Part shown: one piece after another, positions 1-9,538 of the stretch | How positions within the stretch are numbered: position 1 is the stretch's first letter | How the letters are laid out: every line of letters starts with the position of its first letter | Assembly (NCBI GenBank): GCA_030374805.1 | Contig: JARGSG010000013.1 | Location: 558,001 to 622,000, forward strand | From: Gracilaria gracilis | Taxonomy: Eukaryota > Rhodophyta > Florideophyceae > Gracilariales > Gracilariaceae | DNA length: 64,000 nucleotides | Reading direction: 5' to 3' | The notes under the pieces: model-generated | The model's input: the letters and a program-made list of their open reading frames with translations, nothing else | Told to the model about the DNA's origin: nothing | Databases searched by the model: none | Program-made: the position numbers and the translations under genes

Positions 1-378
1 GCACCCCAAACGGTTCAAACCAGGAAGGAACGCGGAGATTCCGCGTGAGACCCCCAAGCGGTTGCCCTGAGCACTCGGCCCAGAGAGGACGGGATACCCA
101 TCGAGGTTAATGATGACGCACAGGGTGATGACCCAGACTACGTACCACCCACGGGGATTACAATGGCTCCTTCAGAAGAAATACCTACCCCTAGTGGTAC
201 CAATGCTCATCTAAACCAAAGTGGTGAAAAGATACCATCTCAGGTCTCTAATGAGTTTCCAGTGGAACGCCTTGTAGGTCACCGCCGTACCCCAGATGGT
301 CTGAAGTACACCATACCACACCACTTCCCGCTGAGCTACTGGAACCGCAAGGGAGAGGACATGCCGAATGATGGGTAA
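1..378 (+). pseudogene. gypsy A-left pol: integrase C-terminal tail (partial)
   Basis: This frame encodes the C-terminal tail of the integrase region and corresponds to the last 125 or so codons of the pol frame ending at 57397 in the right copy. It is hydrophilic, rich in Pro, Asp and Glu, and lies after the GPY/F-type module, so no catalytic residue is in view. A TGA at 46-48 interrupts the frame, so even this remnant is broken. The last 71 codons (163-378) are open from an ATG. The 5' part runs off the window. Confidence 0.75.
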
Positions 379-1378
379 ACCTTAGAGGTAATGCAGTCCC
401 CTAAGGAAGAGGGAAAAGCATTGTAATGAGCAGTACCAAAGTCGGTTTCGACGCTTACCGGGAAGGTACAACCAGAAGGAAGCATTCCGCGAGGGTACGT
501 CCAAGCAGCGGTAGCGCTAAAGACAGACGCACCGTTGTACGCGCGCCGTTGCACACGCGCCATGCACATGCGCAGCACGCGCGCAAACCCGCACGGTGGA
601 AACATTCAAAAAATTGTATCTTTTTATTTGACGACGTATACGCGCGCTGCCCGTGGCGCGCCGTGCGGAGTAACCGATTCGGTTTACACTATTGTGTGTA
701 GGGTGCGAGCAACGGCATGGTCAAAAATTCTAAGTATTTCGACCGTGCCGCGCTCCCAAATCGGCCATTCCAAGCCTCTGAAACCACTTGGTTCTCGAGA
801 TACAGACCAAAAGGGTTTTCTGCGTTTCCACTACCATATGGAGGGGTAATTTTCCTGTCAAATATTTTGATTCGCCTTGCAAGTAACCTCCAGGGTGAAA
901 CACCGCACGTGCGCCCATGCATGGTGAGAGGCCATGCAAAACCATCTAGGTACATTGCTGGCCACCGCGCGCAAGCGCGTGGCACAACATCTGATCTTAT
1001 AGGAAGGCGAAACAGCTCGCTGCGCCGTACGAAGGCGCATCGAAGTACCAACGTGGTGAACCATACTACGAGCACAAAAATGGCTCAGGATGGAGCTAAC
1101 TCACCTCCTGGAACTTACCTACAAAGAATTAACCGTCACCCATCGTGGTACGCTGGTCTAAGGAGGGGGGGAGGAGAGTTTCAAAACCTAATTGGAGATT
1201 CGCAGAGCTAAGAAAGGGCGGAGCTGTTTTCGAGCCTCCTCCCTCGCTACGCACCGCACCTCAAAGGAAATTGGAACCTACCATGGAAACGCATAACATG
1301 TAAATTTACTTGAAGAGTAACACCAATAGGGATGCAGGAGCAACGTGGCTCAAGCACAGACCCAAGTGGATACGACAA
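379..1378. other. gypsy A-left spacer between pol and antisense ORF
   Basis: This is about 1 kb between the two convergent genes, conserved with the right copy (56396-57396). The first half is rich in CpG and CGCG, with many GCGCGC runs around 530-680. Frames of 120-165 codons are open on both strands (717-1211 plus, 689-1075 minus) and open again in the right copy. The copies are so similar that this is weak evidence for coding. A purine tract lies at 1160-1178. Confidence 0.6.
1160..1178 (+). promoter_or_regulatory. internal purine tract of gypsy A (possible second polypurine tract)
   Basis: This is an uninterrupted purine run of AAGGAGGGGGGGAGGAGAG type in the sense of the element. It is preserved in the right copy as a pyrimidine run at 56597-56614. 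The real polypurine tract of this family sits next to the 3' LTR (53446-53459), so this run would be an additional internal one, as in elements with a central polypurine tract. It could also be a chance purine run. Confidence 0.3.
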
Positions 1379-3592
1379 TCAACCTGATGGGTGAGTGGCA
1401 AAGTGAGGCCCCGAGGAGCCTCCAGCTGATGATCCCCGACCCGGAGTGGTGTTCTGATGGGCTCCCGGCCAAGGCTGGAAGAGGTGAGCCTGGCTTGGAG
1501 CCTGGCTAGGGCGCGCTAACCATGACCCACGGGGGGTACTAGTAGGCACGCTGACGCCTGGAATTACGTCGGCACCCATTGGAGATGGCGCGCTCGCCTG
1601 CGCAACCGACGGAGGTACCGACGACCCGATGTGGAGAGGAGCCTGCGGAGCCGCTAGAAGGCCGGGGTTCAGGCTAGCACCAAATAGGGGATCCTCCAAA
1701 GGGTTTGTAGGCGTCGGGCCCATCGCCGTCGCTAGGCCTGCCATCTGGTTGGTAGCCATCTGGTAGAGCTCGACCTGGAACCGGTTCCGGAACTCACCAA
1801 TTTGGGAAAAGGATCGCATGTACTGTGCATGACGAGGCAGGATGCTCTCCAGAAGGGTAAGAGCTTCGACCACAGAGTTAGGACCCGCCCGCTGGAAGTT
1901 CACCACGCAGGCTTGACGGACCCGAGCCATTAAACCTGAAATGGCCTGGGAGTCCACCTGAGAGGGGACAGGCGCCGCAGTCGCAGCCATGACACCCACA
2001 AGGATAGCCCGCGGAGGCCCATCAACCCTTGTGGTACTGGGAAGAAGAGAAGTTACACCAGTATAGGCAGGCGTGTTGCGTTCCTCCGGAGCGGGAGTAG
2101 GTGCTGAAGTGACCACAGGGGTAGCCGCTGGCGATTCCACCACGGTTGGGAAGGGTTTCGGACTCCCTGGAGGTCCCTGATCGGTAGGAGCCGAATGGTA
2201 GCGCTGCTCTGCGCGGGACACGACCTTCCAGGACACGGGATCGAAAACTTCCCACCCCTGCTTAGGTCCCCACGGGTAACTCTCCACTTGGGGAAGCAAC
2301 AACTCCAATTGCTCAATGGAGTAATCCGTACCTGCCACAATGGTTCCGAGTCCGAACTGTCGGATGTCGCGAATGACCCTCGGAAAAATAAAGAACATAC
2401 GACCAGGAGGCTGAACACCGTCACGGTAAATCTCGGCTTCGCGAGAACGGCAGTCCCAGTCAATACCATCACGGGCAGCCTGCAGAGCCAGGACGGCCAC
2501 CAGTACGGCCCACTCCGCAAGGGCAATCGACCAAATGAGGTAATACCGATCGTGGTTGCGGGTGATGTAGCTCCCGAAATAGGCCATTACCGGTGGGGTT
2601 GGGACGCTAAGCGACATCGGAACCTCATAGGCATTCCACCACTCAGGTTAGGCCACATATCAAGAGGTTCTTCCCTTATTAGATTGTGAGAAGAACTCCA
2701 CATTATGGAACCCATGAATGACGCGGTTGAAGCTGGACCGGGTGCGAATGCGAACCTCGGTGGCAGTATCCACCCCCCACCTACGACGGTTAGCCCAATG
2801 GATGGCATCGTAAGGCCTATCGAAGTAAACCAAATGTGGAGAAGCCCGAAGGTACTGCTGCGGAAGGGAGTCGTACTGACAGATCTTCACAACCAGACGT
2901 CGGTAATAATGGAGCTCCGGTTCCATACGAACGTACGGCAGATCGTTGGGATAAAGCAAGGGAATGAAATACCTCATTGGTGTGTGTCGCTGGCGACTAT
3001 CATAGCACTCCAGCCGACCCTGACGAGGTTGAGATTCTTTATCCCGACGGTGGAGCGTTTGCAGGATGGAGCAGAGACGCTCGCAATCCCAACGAAACAA
3101 ACCCAAGTAGGTATCCAGAGTCGGACGTCGCAAGACGCCGGGAAGCGATGTGTTCCCCGGCGCCACTGGCCAGTTCAGACGGTACAGCGTCGCTTGCGAA
3201 ACCATTCTTGGATCGACCCCGAAGGTACCATGTTAGGAAACGTTCCAGTCGGCCGTGGTGAACGTCTCCAAACCATAGTAGGAAATACCACGAGTAATCT
3301 CGGGCTCCGGACCTTACGGGTACCGGATTTCTTCGTGAATCCTTTGAGGTTGATGTGAGGAAGACTGAACCGGCTGGCTCCGGAAACCAGTTTGGATGCG
3401 GGAATGGTACAAAGCAGCACCCCGAGAACCAGACTTGGCAATGCCGCTTCCGCGGCCGCGCGAAGGACCGGCACCCGACATGGTGTGATGAGTACCGCGA
3501 GGGAGTGGTTGAGACGGCGAGCATTCGACCGCAGGGGTGAACCGCATTGGCTTTTTATGCACAATGGGGGAGTTACTAGAGCTGATGCTCAA
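1379..3592 (-). pseudogene. gypsy A-left antisense accessory ORF (aORF)
   Basis: One frame runs from 3592 to a stop at 1379, convergent with pol. It is broken only by three in-frame stops (near 3314, about 3235 and 2660). The last 412 codons are intact from an ATG at 2617. The stops differ from those of the right copy (TAG at 55148-55150 and a local frame disruption near 55530), so each copy supports the reading frame where the other is broken. The middle is basic with many Tyr and Trp. Around residues 20-50 of the 412-codon part is a moderately hydrophobic helix-like segment. The last 200 residues are rich in Pro, Ala, Ser and Thr. I do not recognise a domain. Antisense ORFs at this position are known in plant Tat/Ogre gypsy elements, but I infer no homology. 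Confidence 0.6.
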
Positions 3593-3594
3593 AA

Positions 3595-3896
3595 CCCTAT
3601 GGACATCGAATCTGGCCGAAATATCGCCGAGATATGGCCGAAATGTGGCCGTTTAGCTCGAAAATTTGTGAGAACGTTTAACCAGCGAAGACAAACAAGT
3701 TTCAGTTTTCTTCATATGGCCGAAATATGGCCGAGATGTGGCCGAAATATGGCCAGATGTTACACGTATAAGCTAACAAAAATTCTTATTTTCACTAGTT
3801 ACACCTTCTCCCAAAATTTCGACTTAAACGGCCACATTTCGGCCATATCTCGGCCATATCTCGGCCATATTTTGGCCAGATTCGATGTTCATAGGG
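3595..3896. mobile_element. 302-bp foldback MITE with GGCCGA-repeat inverted repeats
   Basis: The ends are CCCTATG...CATAGGG. The terminal inverted repeats extend about 65-72 bp; the right one has one extra unit of about 11 bp. The TIRs and a central cluster (3714-3757) consist of units of the form RTGGCCGARAT. The insertion is absent from the right family-A copy, whose empty site is at about 54185-54200. Flanking AAA on both sides is compatible with a 3-bp target duplication. There is no coding capacity. The superfamily is unknown; a 3-bp duplication would fit PIF/Harbinger or CACTA. Confidence 0.8.
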
Positions 3897-3977
3897 AAAC
3901 CTCCACCCGTTCGGGGCCCCATGCTGGTTCAACCATTAAGGGATCGGCATTGGTCGCCGATGGCGCGCCGTGTTGTG

Positions 3978-4004
3978 TGTCGACCCACTTTAAGAATTCA
4001 TGGC
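3978..4004 (+). repeat. left terminal inverted repeat of DUF7869-type element
   Basis: The sequence carries GTGTCGACCCACTTTAA followed by a TGGCA box 8 bp further in. It matches the reverse complement of 6898-6930 with a few mismatches and a short indel. Confidence 0.55.
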
Positions 4005-4863
4005 AAAAAAGCGGAAACGTAGAAACCGGCTAAACAGTCGTTCTGGACCGTTTCAGGTCCAGAAACCTTTTCTGTAGAGAACCTAATTCTCTCATGAACA
4101 CTGTTTACAGATTTGAAATTGGTCAACTAGATCTCGAGATACGAAAAAACTACGATATGCTCTGATCGGTCGAATCTGACCCATTTGCGAAGAACAACGC
4201 ATGTAGGTTATTATCATTCGGATAATACCATTCCAAAACGTTCTTCACTAAGTACCACTGTCGATTTCCTTCTTGAGCTGAAGCAACCTCAGCCAAGCAC
4301 GACACAGAGCACATGAACTCTAACAAAACGAGATAGAGTTGCTTCCGAGGCAACAGAATCAGCAGTAATACTCCTCTTTTGTAGCTGAAAGCGCTCCCTC
4401 GTAAAACTGTTTGAGAACCCTTGTACAGAAACAAATCCAGGGTCATTCGATGCAAAGCAAAACACATGATACCGCGTAATCTTAAAGGCAGCAGGGATAG
4501 TAAAGTAAAAACTCAAGAACGACTTCGAGTCATACCACTCTACATCATTACCACCGATAACTCTGTTGCTTTCTGAACTTGTTTTAATTGTGTGCATAAT
4601 ATCGCGTGGGACAAGAACGTCTCGTCCTTTCAACCTTCTCTTTACAAGCCCAAATGCTCCGTCACAAACATTCTTTGTGTGTCCTGCCACAAGAAAATGC
4701 AGTGCAATTCTATTTTCAAAGCCCATTATCACGCGGCATGCAAGATAGGACAGGATATACCTGTTTTTTTTGACCGCTGCAGTTGTCCGCGTGAAGATTG
4801 ACCTCCTAACATGAAGGTCTCTCTCTCTTAAACTGATCGATTGTGTAGTGTAGCATAGAACCA

Positions 4864-5371
4864 TGTAGTACAATGAGACCTCAGTTTGTTGGTGCCACGT
4901 GGGCCTACTGGTGCGCCTTGCTGGCTGCACTGTACCCAATTGGTATTCTGTATTTTATAATTTCTAATTTCTAATTTATATTCTAGGATAGCTTAGCATT
5001 GCTGGTCCATGACAGTAGGTCATGGGTGCAGCCGATGAGGTCATGCCCGCATGGGAGATCGGCGTCGGTGCACCTTGTATATATTACGGTGCACCTAGCC
5101 TTCTCTTTTGGGTATTGTAAAGTCAGGCCCCACTAGGGCAGTACCTATACCATCTTGGGCACTTGCTACTCTATTACTATTCAGGTTTTACCGCGCGTCG
5201 ACGTCTACTACCGTACATCTACACGGTCTAAACTAGTTGCGCCGCCGTTTGCCCCTGCGGGTTTCAGGTGCTCTACTACCATTTTGGTTGTGTGTTTTTC
5301 CCCTTTAGGTTGAGCCCTCGCGCGCTCCCTCTACCAGGCGGACCCTACACCTTATCGGTATTTGTACGACA
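4864..5371 (+). repeat. solo LTR of gypsy family A (508 bp)
   Basis: The LTR begins TGTAGTAC and ends GTACGACA. It is flanked by a perfect 5-bp duplication AACCA (4859-4863 and 5372-5376), and there is no internal sequence. It equals the 508-bp 3' LTR at 52938-53445 in the opposite orientation. It interrupts the DUF7869-type gene, so it is younger than that gene's insertion. It is the product of LTR-LTR recombination of a full element. The duplication fixes both LTR boundaries of the family. Confidence 0.93.
5067..5095 (+). promoter_or_regulatory. putative LTR core promoter: TATATA between two GGTGCACC palindromes
   Basis: GGTGCACC (5067-5074), TATATAT (5078-5084) and GGTGCACC (5088-5095) lie in the first half of the LTR. 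The second LTR keeps both palindromes (53214-53221 and 53235-53242), but its TATA centre has changed to an AGATA-like sequence. A TATA box flanked by a duplicated 8-bp palindrome could be a promoter with paired factor sites. Function is inferred. Confidence 0.4.
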
Positions 5372-6897
5372 AACCAACTTCATTTCCTGTCTTGTTACCA
5401 GGCCAATGGCCTTCTGGTAAACCGAAAACATTCGTGATCTCTACATTACTGACATGACATCCGAAAATATCGAACTGAAGCCCTGTCACAAAATGGAGCT
5501 GTTCTGGCTTTCGGAGCAAACGTGGGAGCAGTACCTTTTCTGCGAAATCAAATACTATGTGCACAAACTCAGAGTGCGATTGGGCTTTACGACGCAGTTC
5601 CTCGTAGTAATTGAATTCGTGAAGTGCTTCAGATCCGTCCCTTTCTCTCACTTGCAAAAGTATTTCCTTTGTTCCACTGTCTTGCATCGTATTTGCCTCT
5701 TTCAGGAGCGTCGTGCAGGTATCACAAAAGTCGCTTCCAGACTTCAGGATCCTCAGTGTAGGCACATACACTCTCCATACCTTACGAAATCCGTACGTAC
5801 TAAGTGGCCCTTCCGGTCTTCGTTGCTTGCATGCTGTGGTGTGATACACAGAATCAACAATGTCACTCCACTTTCCTTTGTAATCCTCATAAACCGAATG
5901 GGTCGTCATTCTGATCGGTAAGAGCATCACCGGGGTCTTGTGTGCAGATCCTCGACCCGTGGGACAAGCCATTGCGTGAATATCGCTGAACCACTGTACG
6001 AATAATAGGACTACCATCGACTGCACCGACAAAGAGTTTTTTCGATATGTGTTTTCTAGAGTACTGTGAGCTGCAAAGGATGTGCTGTTTGATACCCTAC
6101 TTGCGTACTGTGAGACTGTTTTGGGGTGTACCTGGACAACTGCTGCAAAAGCTTTCGCACATAAACACCTCCCCGTAGAGCGTATTGTGTTGTTACTCTT
6201 CCACTGACGTTCTCTTGCCTCCGATGTCGTTTTCTGTACTGGGCCTCGTGCGCATCACATTTCATTAGTTCATTGGGAGAATCGGGTGGAGCGCTTAACG
6301 CCAGCAATATGCAGCCCACTGCATGAATGCAATCGGCTTCAGACAATAAAGCAAAGCTTTCGGAAAGCTGTTCGCTATGTCCAAACCCACAAGGTGTTTT
6401 GCACACGCACTGAGCGATATAAGATTGATAGTGGTGTTCTGCGTGGGTAAGCATGTCCTCCACTGCGAGGTGTTGGTCTCCTGAAAGCTCCACATCTTGT
6501 GGCAGAAGTACTGGCAGATCATATCGACCTTCTTCGTCTGCGCCGTCACTGGGAGTTAGTTGGCGCTGTGTGCTGTCCGGAGTACTCGAAAGATCTAATT
6601 GTTGGAGCGCTTCGGCTTCGCAGAGTATTTGTTCGGCTTGCATATCTTTTGTGGAGTATGTGGTGTGTTTTAGAAGTTGTGATTCGAAGGAATGTGGACC
6701 CACCGGTGGCGCAAGAAAAACGATTCAGGTGTATCTCCGAAATGGTACCGATTTCTTTATAGAACAGAGAACCGCCCACGCTCCGGTTGGTAGATTTGCG
6801 CGCGTTCTGGGCATCCAGTTATTCTGGTTTTCGTCTCAATGACAGCAGCTGAAGCTGAGCTTTCTGCACATGTGCATATCTTCTGGTACACCAAAAC

Positions 6898-6930
6898 TGC
6901 CACAAGGAGTTTTTAAAGTGGATCGACACT
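6898..6930 (-). repeat. right terminal inverted repeat of DUF7869-type element
   Basis: This is the reverse-complement partner of 3978-4004, sharing GTGTCGATCCACTTTAA and the terminal TGGCA box. A further possible outer match is ACAACACG at 6952-6959, against CGTGTTGT at the left end. Confidence 0.5.
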
Positions 6931-6945
6931 TAGTGTTAGAGAATG

Positions 6946-7842
6946 TAAGTTACAACACGCTTAAGTGTTTTTCAATCTACCTTACTGGGACTGTAAAGGT
7001 GAATTTGGTTTGCATTATAGCCACAATGCTTCGACAAACCCTTTAATTTTATTTTATTGATAACTTCGGAAGTCATCACTGATAACTTCTGAAGTTATCA
7101 TGATAAGTTGGGTGATAACTTCGAACTTATCAGGTTTCAGAGCCTTGAGCCTTTCTCATAAAAGCCAGAAATCGCCAAGTCTTTCAATAATTTACTTCGG
7201 TTTGCTAGGCACTTTAATGAGTTCGAAGTAGGTTTTAAATATTTCAAGCCAAATTCCAACTACAGTATTCTAAAAGTAGCACGTTTCGGCGGTTCTTGGC
7301 AAAGTTAACACTGTAAGACTTGTTGAGCTTTTCTACATCGGCGATTTCATTCTTAATACGTTTGATCTCATAACACTCCTGGGAGATACGGAAAGTCCAC
7401 GTATATACATTTTGGGTGCACACATTTCCAACTTGGGTATAAATATCTCTCTACTTCGTTTTCAGTTTTTCCGTACAATTTATAGAACATTTACATCTCT
7501 AAGCAATACAAAAATATCACAGACATGAACAAATAAAACTCTTTCATTATAACTAACATTAACGAAGATTCAAATCTCCTAACTACTCAACGTGAACATA
7601 AGTAATGTTTTCCTGACGTGCATAATTTTCATTAGAGGCCTTGACGTCTACATACAGTGTACTACCATCACTAAAGTCAAGTAACTGTTTTTCGGGAAAT
7701 GTGTTTCGACATAAATAGGTATTGAAATAGATGCCACCTAGTTAACGGATTCCGATGCCGTTCTTTTCCGTTGCTTCAATATTCGTTGTAATCCGACGAT
7801 ATTTGGATGATTTGGCATCATCGATGCAAATTGCTTAGATAA
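6946..7842. other. AT-rich stretch without recognisable genes
   Basis: I see no supported coding sequence here. There is a cluster of three short near-palindromes at 7059-7131 and a TATAAATA sequence near 7440-7450. The latter could belong to a lost promoter, but no open frame follows on the plus strand. Confidence 0.5.
7059..7131. repeat. three near-palindromic GATAACTTC repeats
   Basis: Three 18-19 bp units, GATAACTTC followed by GAAGTYATC or GAACTTATC, lie at 7059-7077, 7081-7099 and 7114-7131. Each is nearly self-complementary. The half-site resembles the start of a loxP arm only by chance; no 8-bp spacer or full 13-bp arm is present. Function unknown. Confidence 0.55.
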
Positions 7843-8455
7843 TTAAGCTCTGTTCAACAACTTCATCTCATTCATAGGCCTCGGCCATTTCACGGTCACT
7901 TCAGATTCTTTTCCATTACTAACAAGTTGACTAGAAAAAGAATTTAGTTTCACATCTGATGGCAGGACTATAGCAAAACTGACAAACTGAATTGCAGATT
8001 CATTATCTTCCCAAACCGAATGAAGAACAATGGGTGAGAGCCGAGTCCCGTTCTTTTCATAGTAATCTTCAAACGACTTTTCGTCCCCAGAAAACTCGTC
8101 GTGATTATTGCAGTTGGGACTGGCCACAACTGCTTCCTCATATCCATCAAGTTCAGCACATCGTGCGGGTGGAACAAATGAGCCATTAGCGGTTGGTTTT
8201 AAGCCGTTAAACATATGACTTATATACAACGCAAGAGTTTATAGTGATATAATTTAGTTTGCAAATTTCTTGTTTCAGTTTTCCATATTTCAATCGAAAT
8301 GTTACCAACTTTAATGGCTTGAACACAGGATCTACTCCTTTGACCTCCGCCGCTGTCTCATCACCTGTAATATCCTCGGTATTAAACATTTAACGCAGTC
8401 TCTTAACTGCAGCAGAGTCATCTGAATGATGCGGTTTCTTGTCTTTAGGAGGCAT
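7843..8455 (-). pseudogene. unrecognised small protein, broken
   Basis: The frame starts at an ATG at 8455 and encodes a short basic N-terminus (MPPKDKKPHHSDDS). It hits a TAA after 21 codons, resumes in the same frame, and then shifts frame near 8225. The last part, to 7843, is 128 codons. With those two lesions allowed for, the protein would be about 200 residues. Visible segments are FKPLKLVTFRLKYGKLKQE and SIVLPSD-like SFAIVLPSDVKLNSF, then a C-terminal WPRPMNEMKLLN. No family recognised. It lies between the DUF7869-type element and the family-B LTR and could be cargo or a relic of another element. Confidence 0.45.
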
Positions 8456-8539
8456 ATTTGAGCTGATGAGTGAGGATTCCGATACAAGTGCGTCGTCTAA
8501 GTGTCCAAGGTGTGTAGGCCGAATATAGCATTTTATGAG

Positions 8540-9311
8540 TGTAGTGCAATGCCCCATTGGGGAAAGAACCACGAAGACGTTCGAGATCTTTCTCAGGCGA
8601 GGCAGCACAGTACCAACGCTTTTCCAGGGATGAAACGACAGAGTCAGTTTGTAAGGCCGAGGCCACCCTTCACGCCAGGCGTAGGAAGGTAAACCGGGAG
8701 TTGGAATCCGCGTAAACGATGCGTGTGTATCCTCAGATGAGGCGGTGTTCCACAGGGGTGGCAAGTGTAGGCAGATGTCAGCACGAGCCGCGGGTCGCGG
8801 AAAACAAGCCGAAAAAGGGGAGAAGAGAAAGCGGAAGTAACGAGAATGACGGAGAGAGACGGAAAAGCCGGGCAAATCCTTCTACAAGTCGAACGCGACA
8901 AATAGCGGTGTAATACTCCCACAATTGGGTTCGTTTGGTTGACGCAGGGCACATAGACGATCCGTATGCTACGGGATATCCTTCCGAGGAAAAGTTGAAT
9001 ACTACCGAAGGCGAAGAGTCTAGAGCCAACCCTCGTTGGGAAGATTTACTTAGTGGCGGGGCCCAGTTGCCCCGACACTATATAGTGTGTAGCTAACCTC
9101 CAGTACTGTACGGCAATTACTATAATAATCTAGAATACTCCCGTAAAGGGTGCAGAATTACCAGCAATGCTGTGCCAACCTCCTGGACTCTGCCGTGTCC
9201 CACGTGTTTCATCCACCAACGTGGCCATCTTATGTATTCATAATTAACCCAGCCGACATGTCGGAAAATAACTAAGTCCCGGGAATCCCTCAAGGAGGGC
9301 GTTGCACTTCA
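8540..9311 (-). repeat. 3' LTR of gypsy family B
   Basis: In the sense of the element the LTR begins TGAAGTGCAACG directly after a polypurine tract, and on the plus strand it begins TGTAGTGCAATG. It shares collinear blocks with 30995-31738, including the palindromic ACTATATAGT (near 9078) that may be the TATA region. Frames on the minus strand through it are not genes. Confidence 0.75.
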
Positions 9312-9325
9312 TATCCCCCTCCTTA
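9312..9325 (-). other. polypurine tract of gypsy family B
   Basis: On the minus strand AAGGAGGGGGATA immediately precedes the LTR start TGAAGTGC. This is the expected plus-strand priming site and fixes the inner LTR edge. Confidence 0.75.
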
Positions 9326-9538
9326 GCCGAGGGCGCGACGCTTTTCGCGAGCGACGCGATAGCGGACCAAGACTATAAAGAAACGCCCTCCTCCGGCTCG
9401 CCGGCAATTCCCTTCGACACAGCGCACACCACACCTGCCTACGCAGCGCATAATCCTTCACAAGGCGAATTCCTCCGAAAACTCGTTCCACGAGCCTCCC
9501 AAACGCACTCAACTCCCCCAGCCACGCCGGTTATCGAC

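Larger units (their letters stand above)
1..3973 (+). mobile_element. Ty3/gypsy family A, left copy, 3' part only
   Basis: This stretch matches 54120-57770 in inverted orientation at roughly 95% by eye. It contains the end of pol, a spacer of about 1 kb and the antisense accessory ORF. The match to the right copy stops abruptly at about 3973, where sequence of the DUF7869-type element begins. The missing part (start of the antisense ORF, polypurine tract, 3' LTR) does not reappear further right. The 5' half lies outside the window. A 302-bp foldback element interrupts it at 3595-3896. Confidence 0.85.
4150..6703 (-). pseudogene. DUF7869-type protein (putative DDE transposase), broken
   Basis: The gene reads from 6703 down to about 4150 and is split by a solo LTR. 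The N-terminal part (6703-6056) has a conserved-looking GFGHSEQLSESFALL segment. The middle part (6032-5377, another frame, so one frameshift near 6050-6100) has SDFCDTC and the box GLQFDIFG. After the LTR come the VAGHTKNVCDGAFG segment and then VEWYDSKSFL, the C-terminal half of the family. I recognise this as the oomycete and animal protein family carried in databases as DUF7869; its biochemical role is not established to my knowledge. The terminal inverted repeats around it support a transposase role. Interrupted, frameshifted and certainly inactive. Confidence 0.6.
3974..6945 (-). mobile_element. DUF7869-type element with imperfect TIRs
   Basis: This segment begins where the left family-A copy is interrupted. 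It has matching ends: 3978-4004 and the reverse complement of 6898-6930 share a GTGTCGAYCCACTTTAA core and a TGGCA box. It encloses one broken minus-strand gene and a later solo LTR. The exact right boundary is unclear, because family-A sequence does not resume after it, so a deletion or rearrangement followed insertion. That the gene is the transposase is an inference from this context. Confidence 0.55.

Noticed and set aside
3595..3896. GGCCGA repeat cluster as a minisatellite or CRISPR-like array
   Set aside because: Units are arranged as inverted termini around a unique middle, and an empty site exists; this is an inserted element.
4864..5371. LTR at 4864-5371 as the 3' LTR of the left family-A copy
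   Set aside because: It is flanked on both sides by AACCA and by the same DUF7869-type gene, so it is an independent solo LTR and not part of the copy at 1-3973.
7059..7131. Possible loxP-like recombination sites
   Set aside because: Only ATAACTTC is shared; the 13-bp arms and 8-bp spacer of loxP are absent.
8390..8952. Minus-strand frames of 73-161 codons
   Set aside because: They lie mostly in the family-B LTR and are not kept in the other LTR at 30995-31738. Only the last 21 codons before 8390 seem to belong to a gene.
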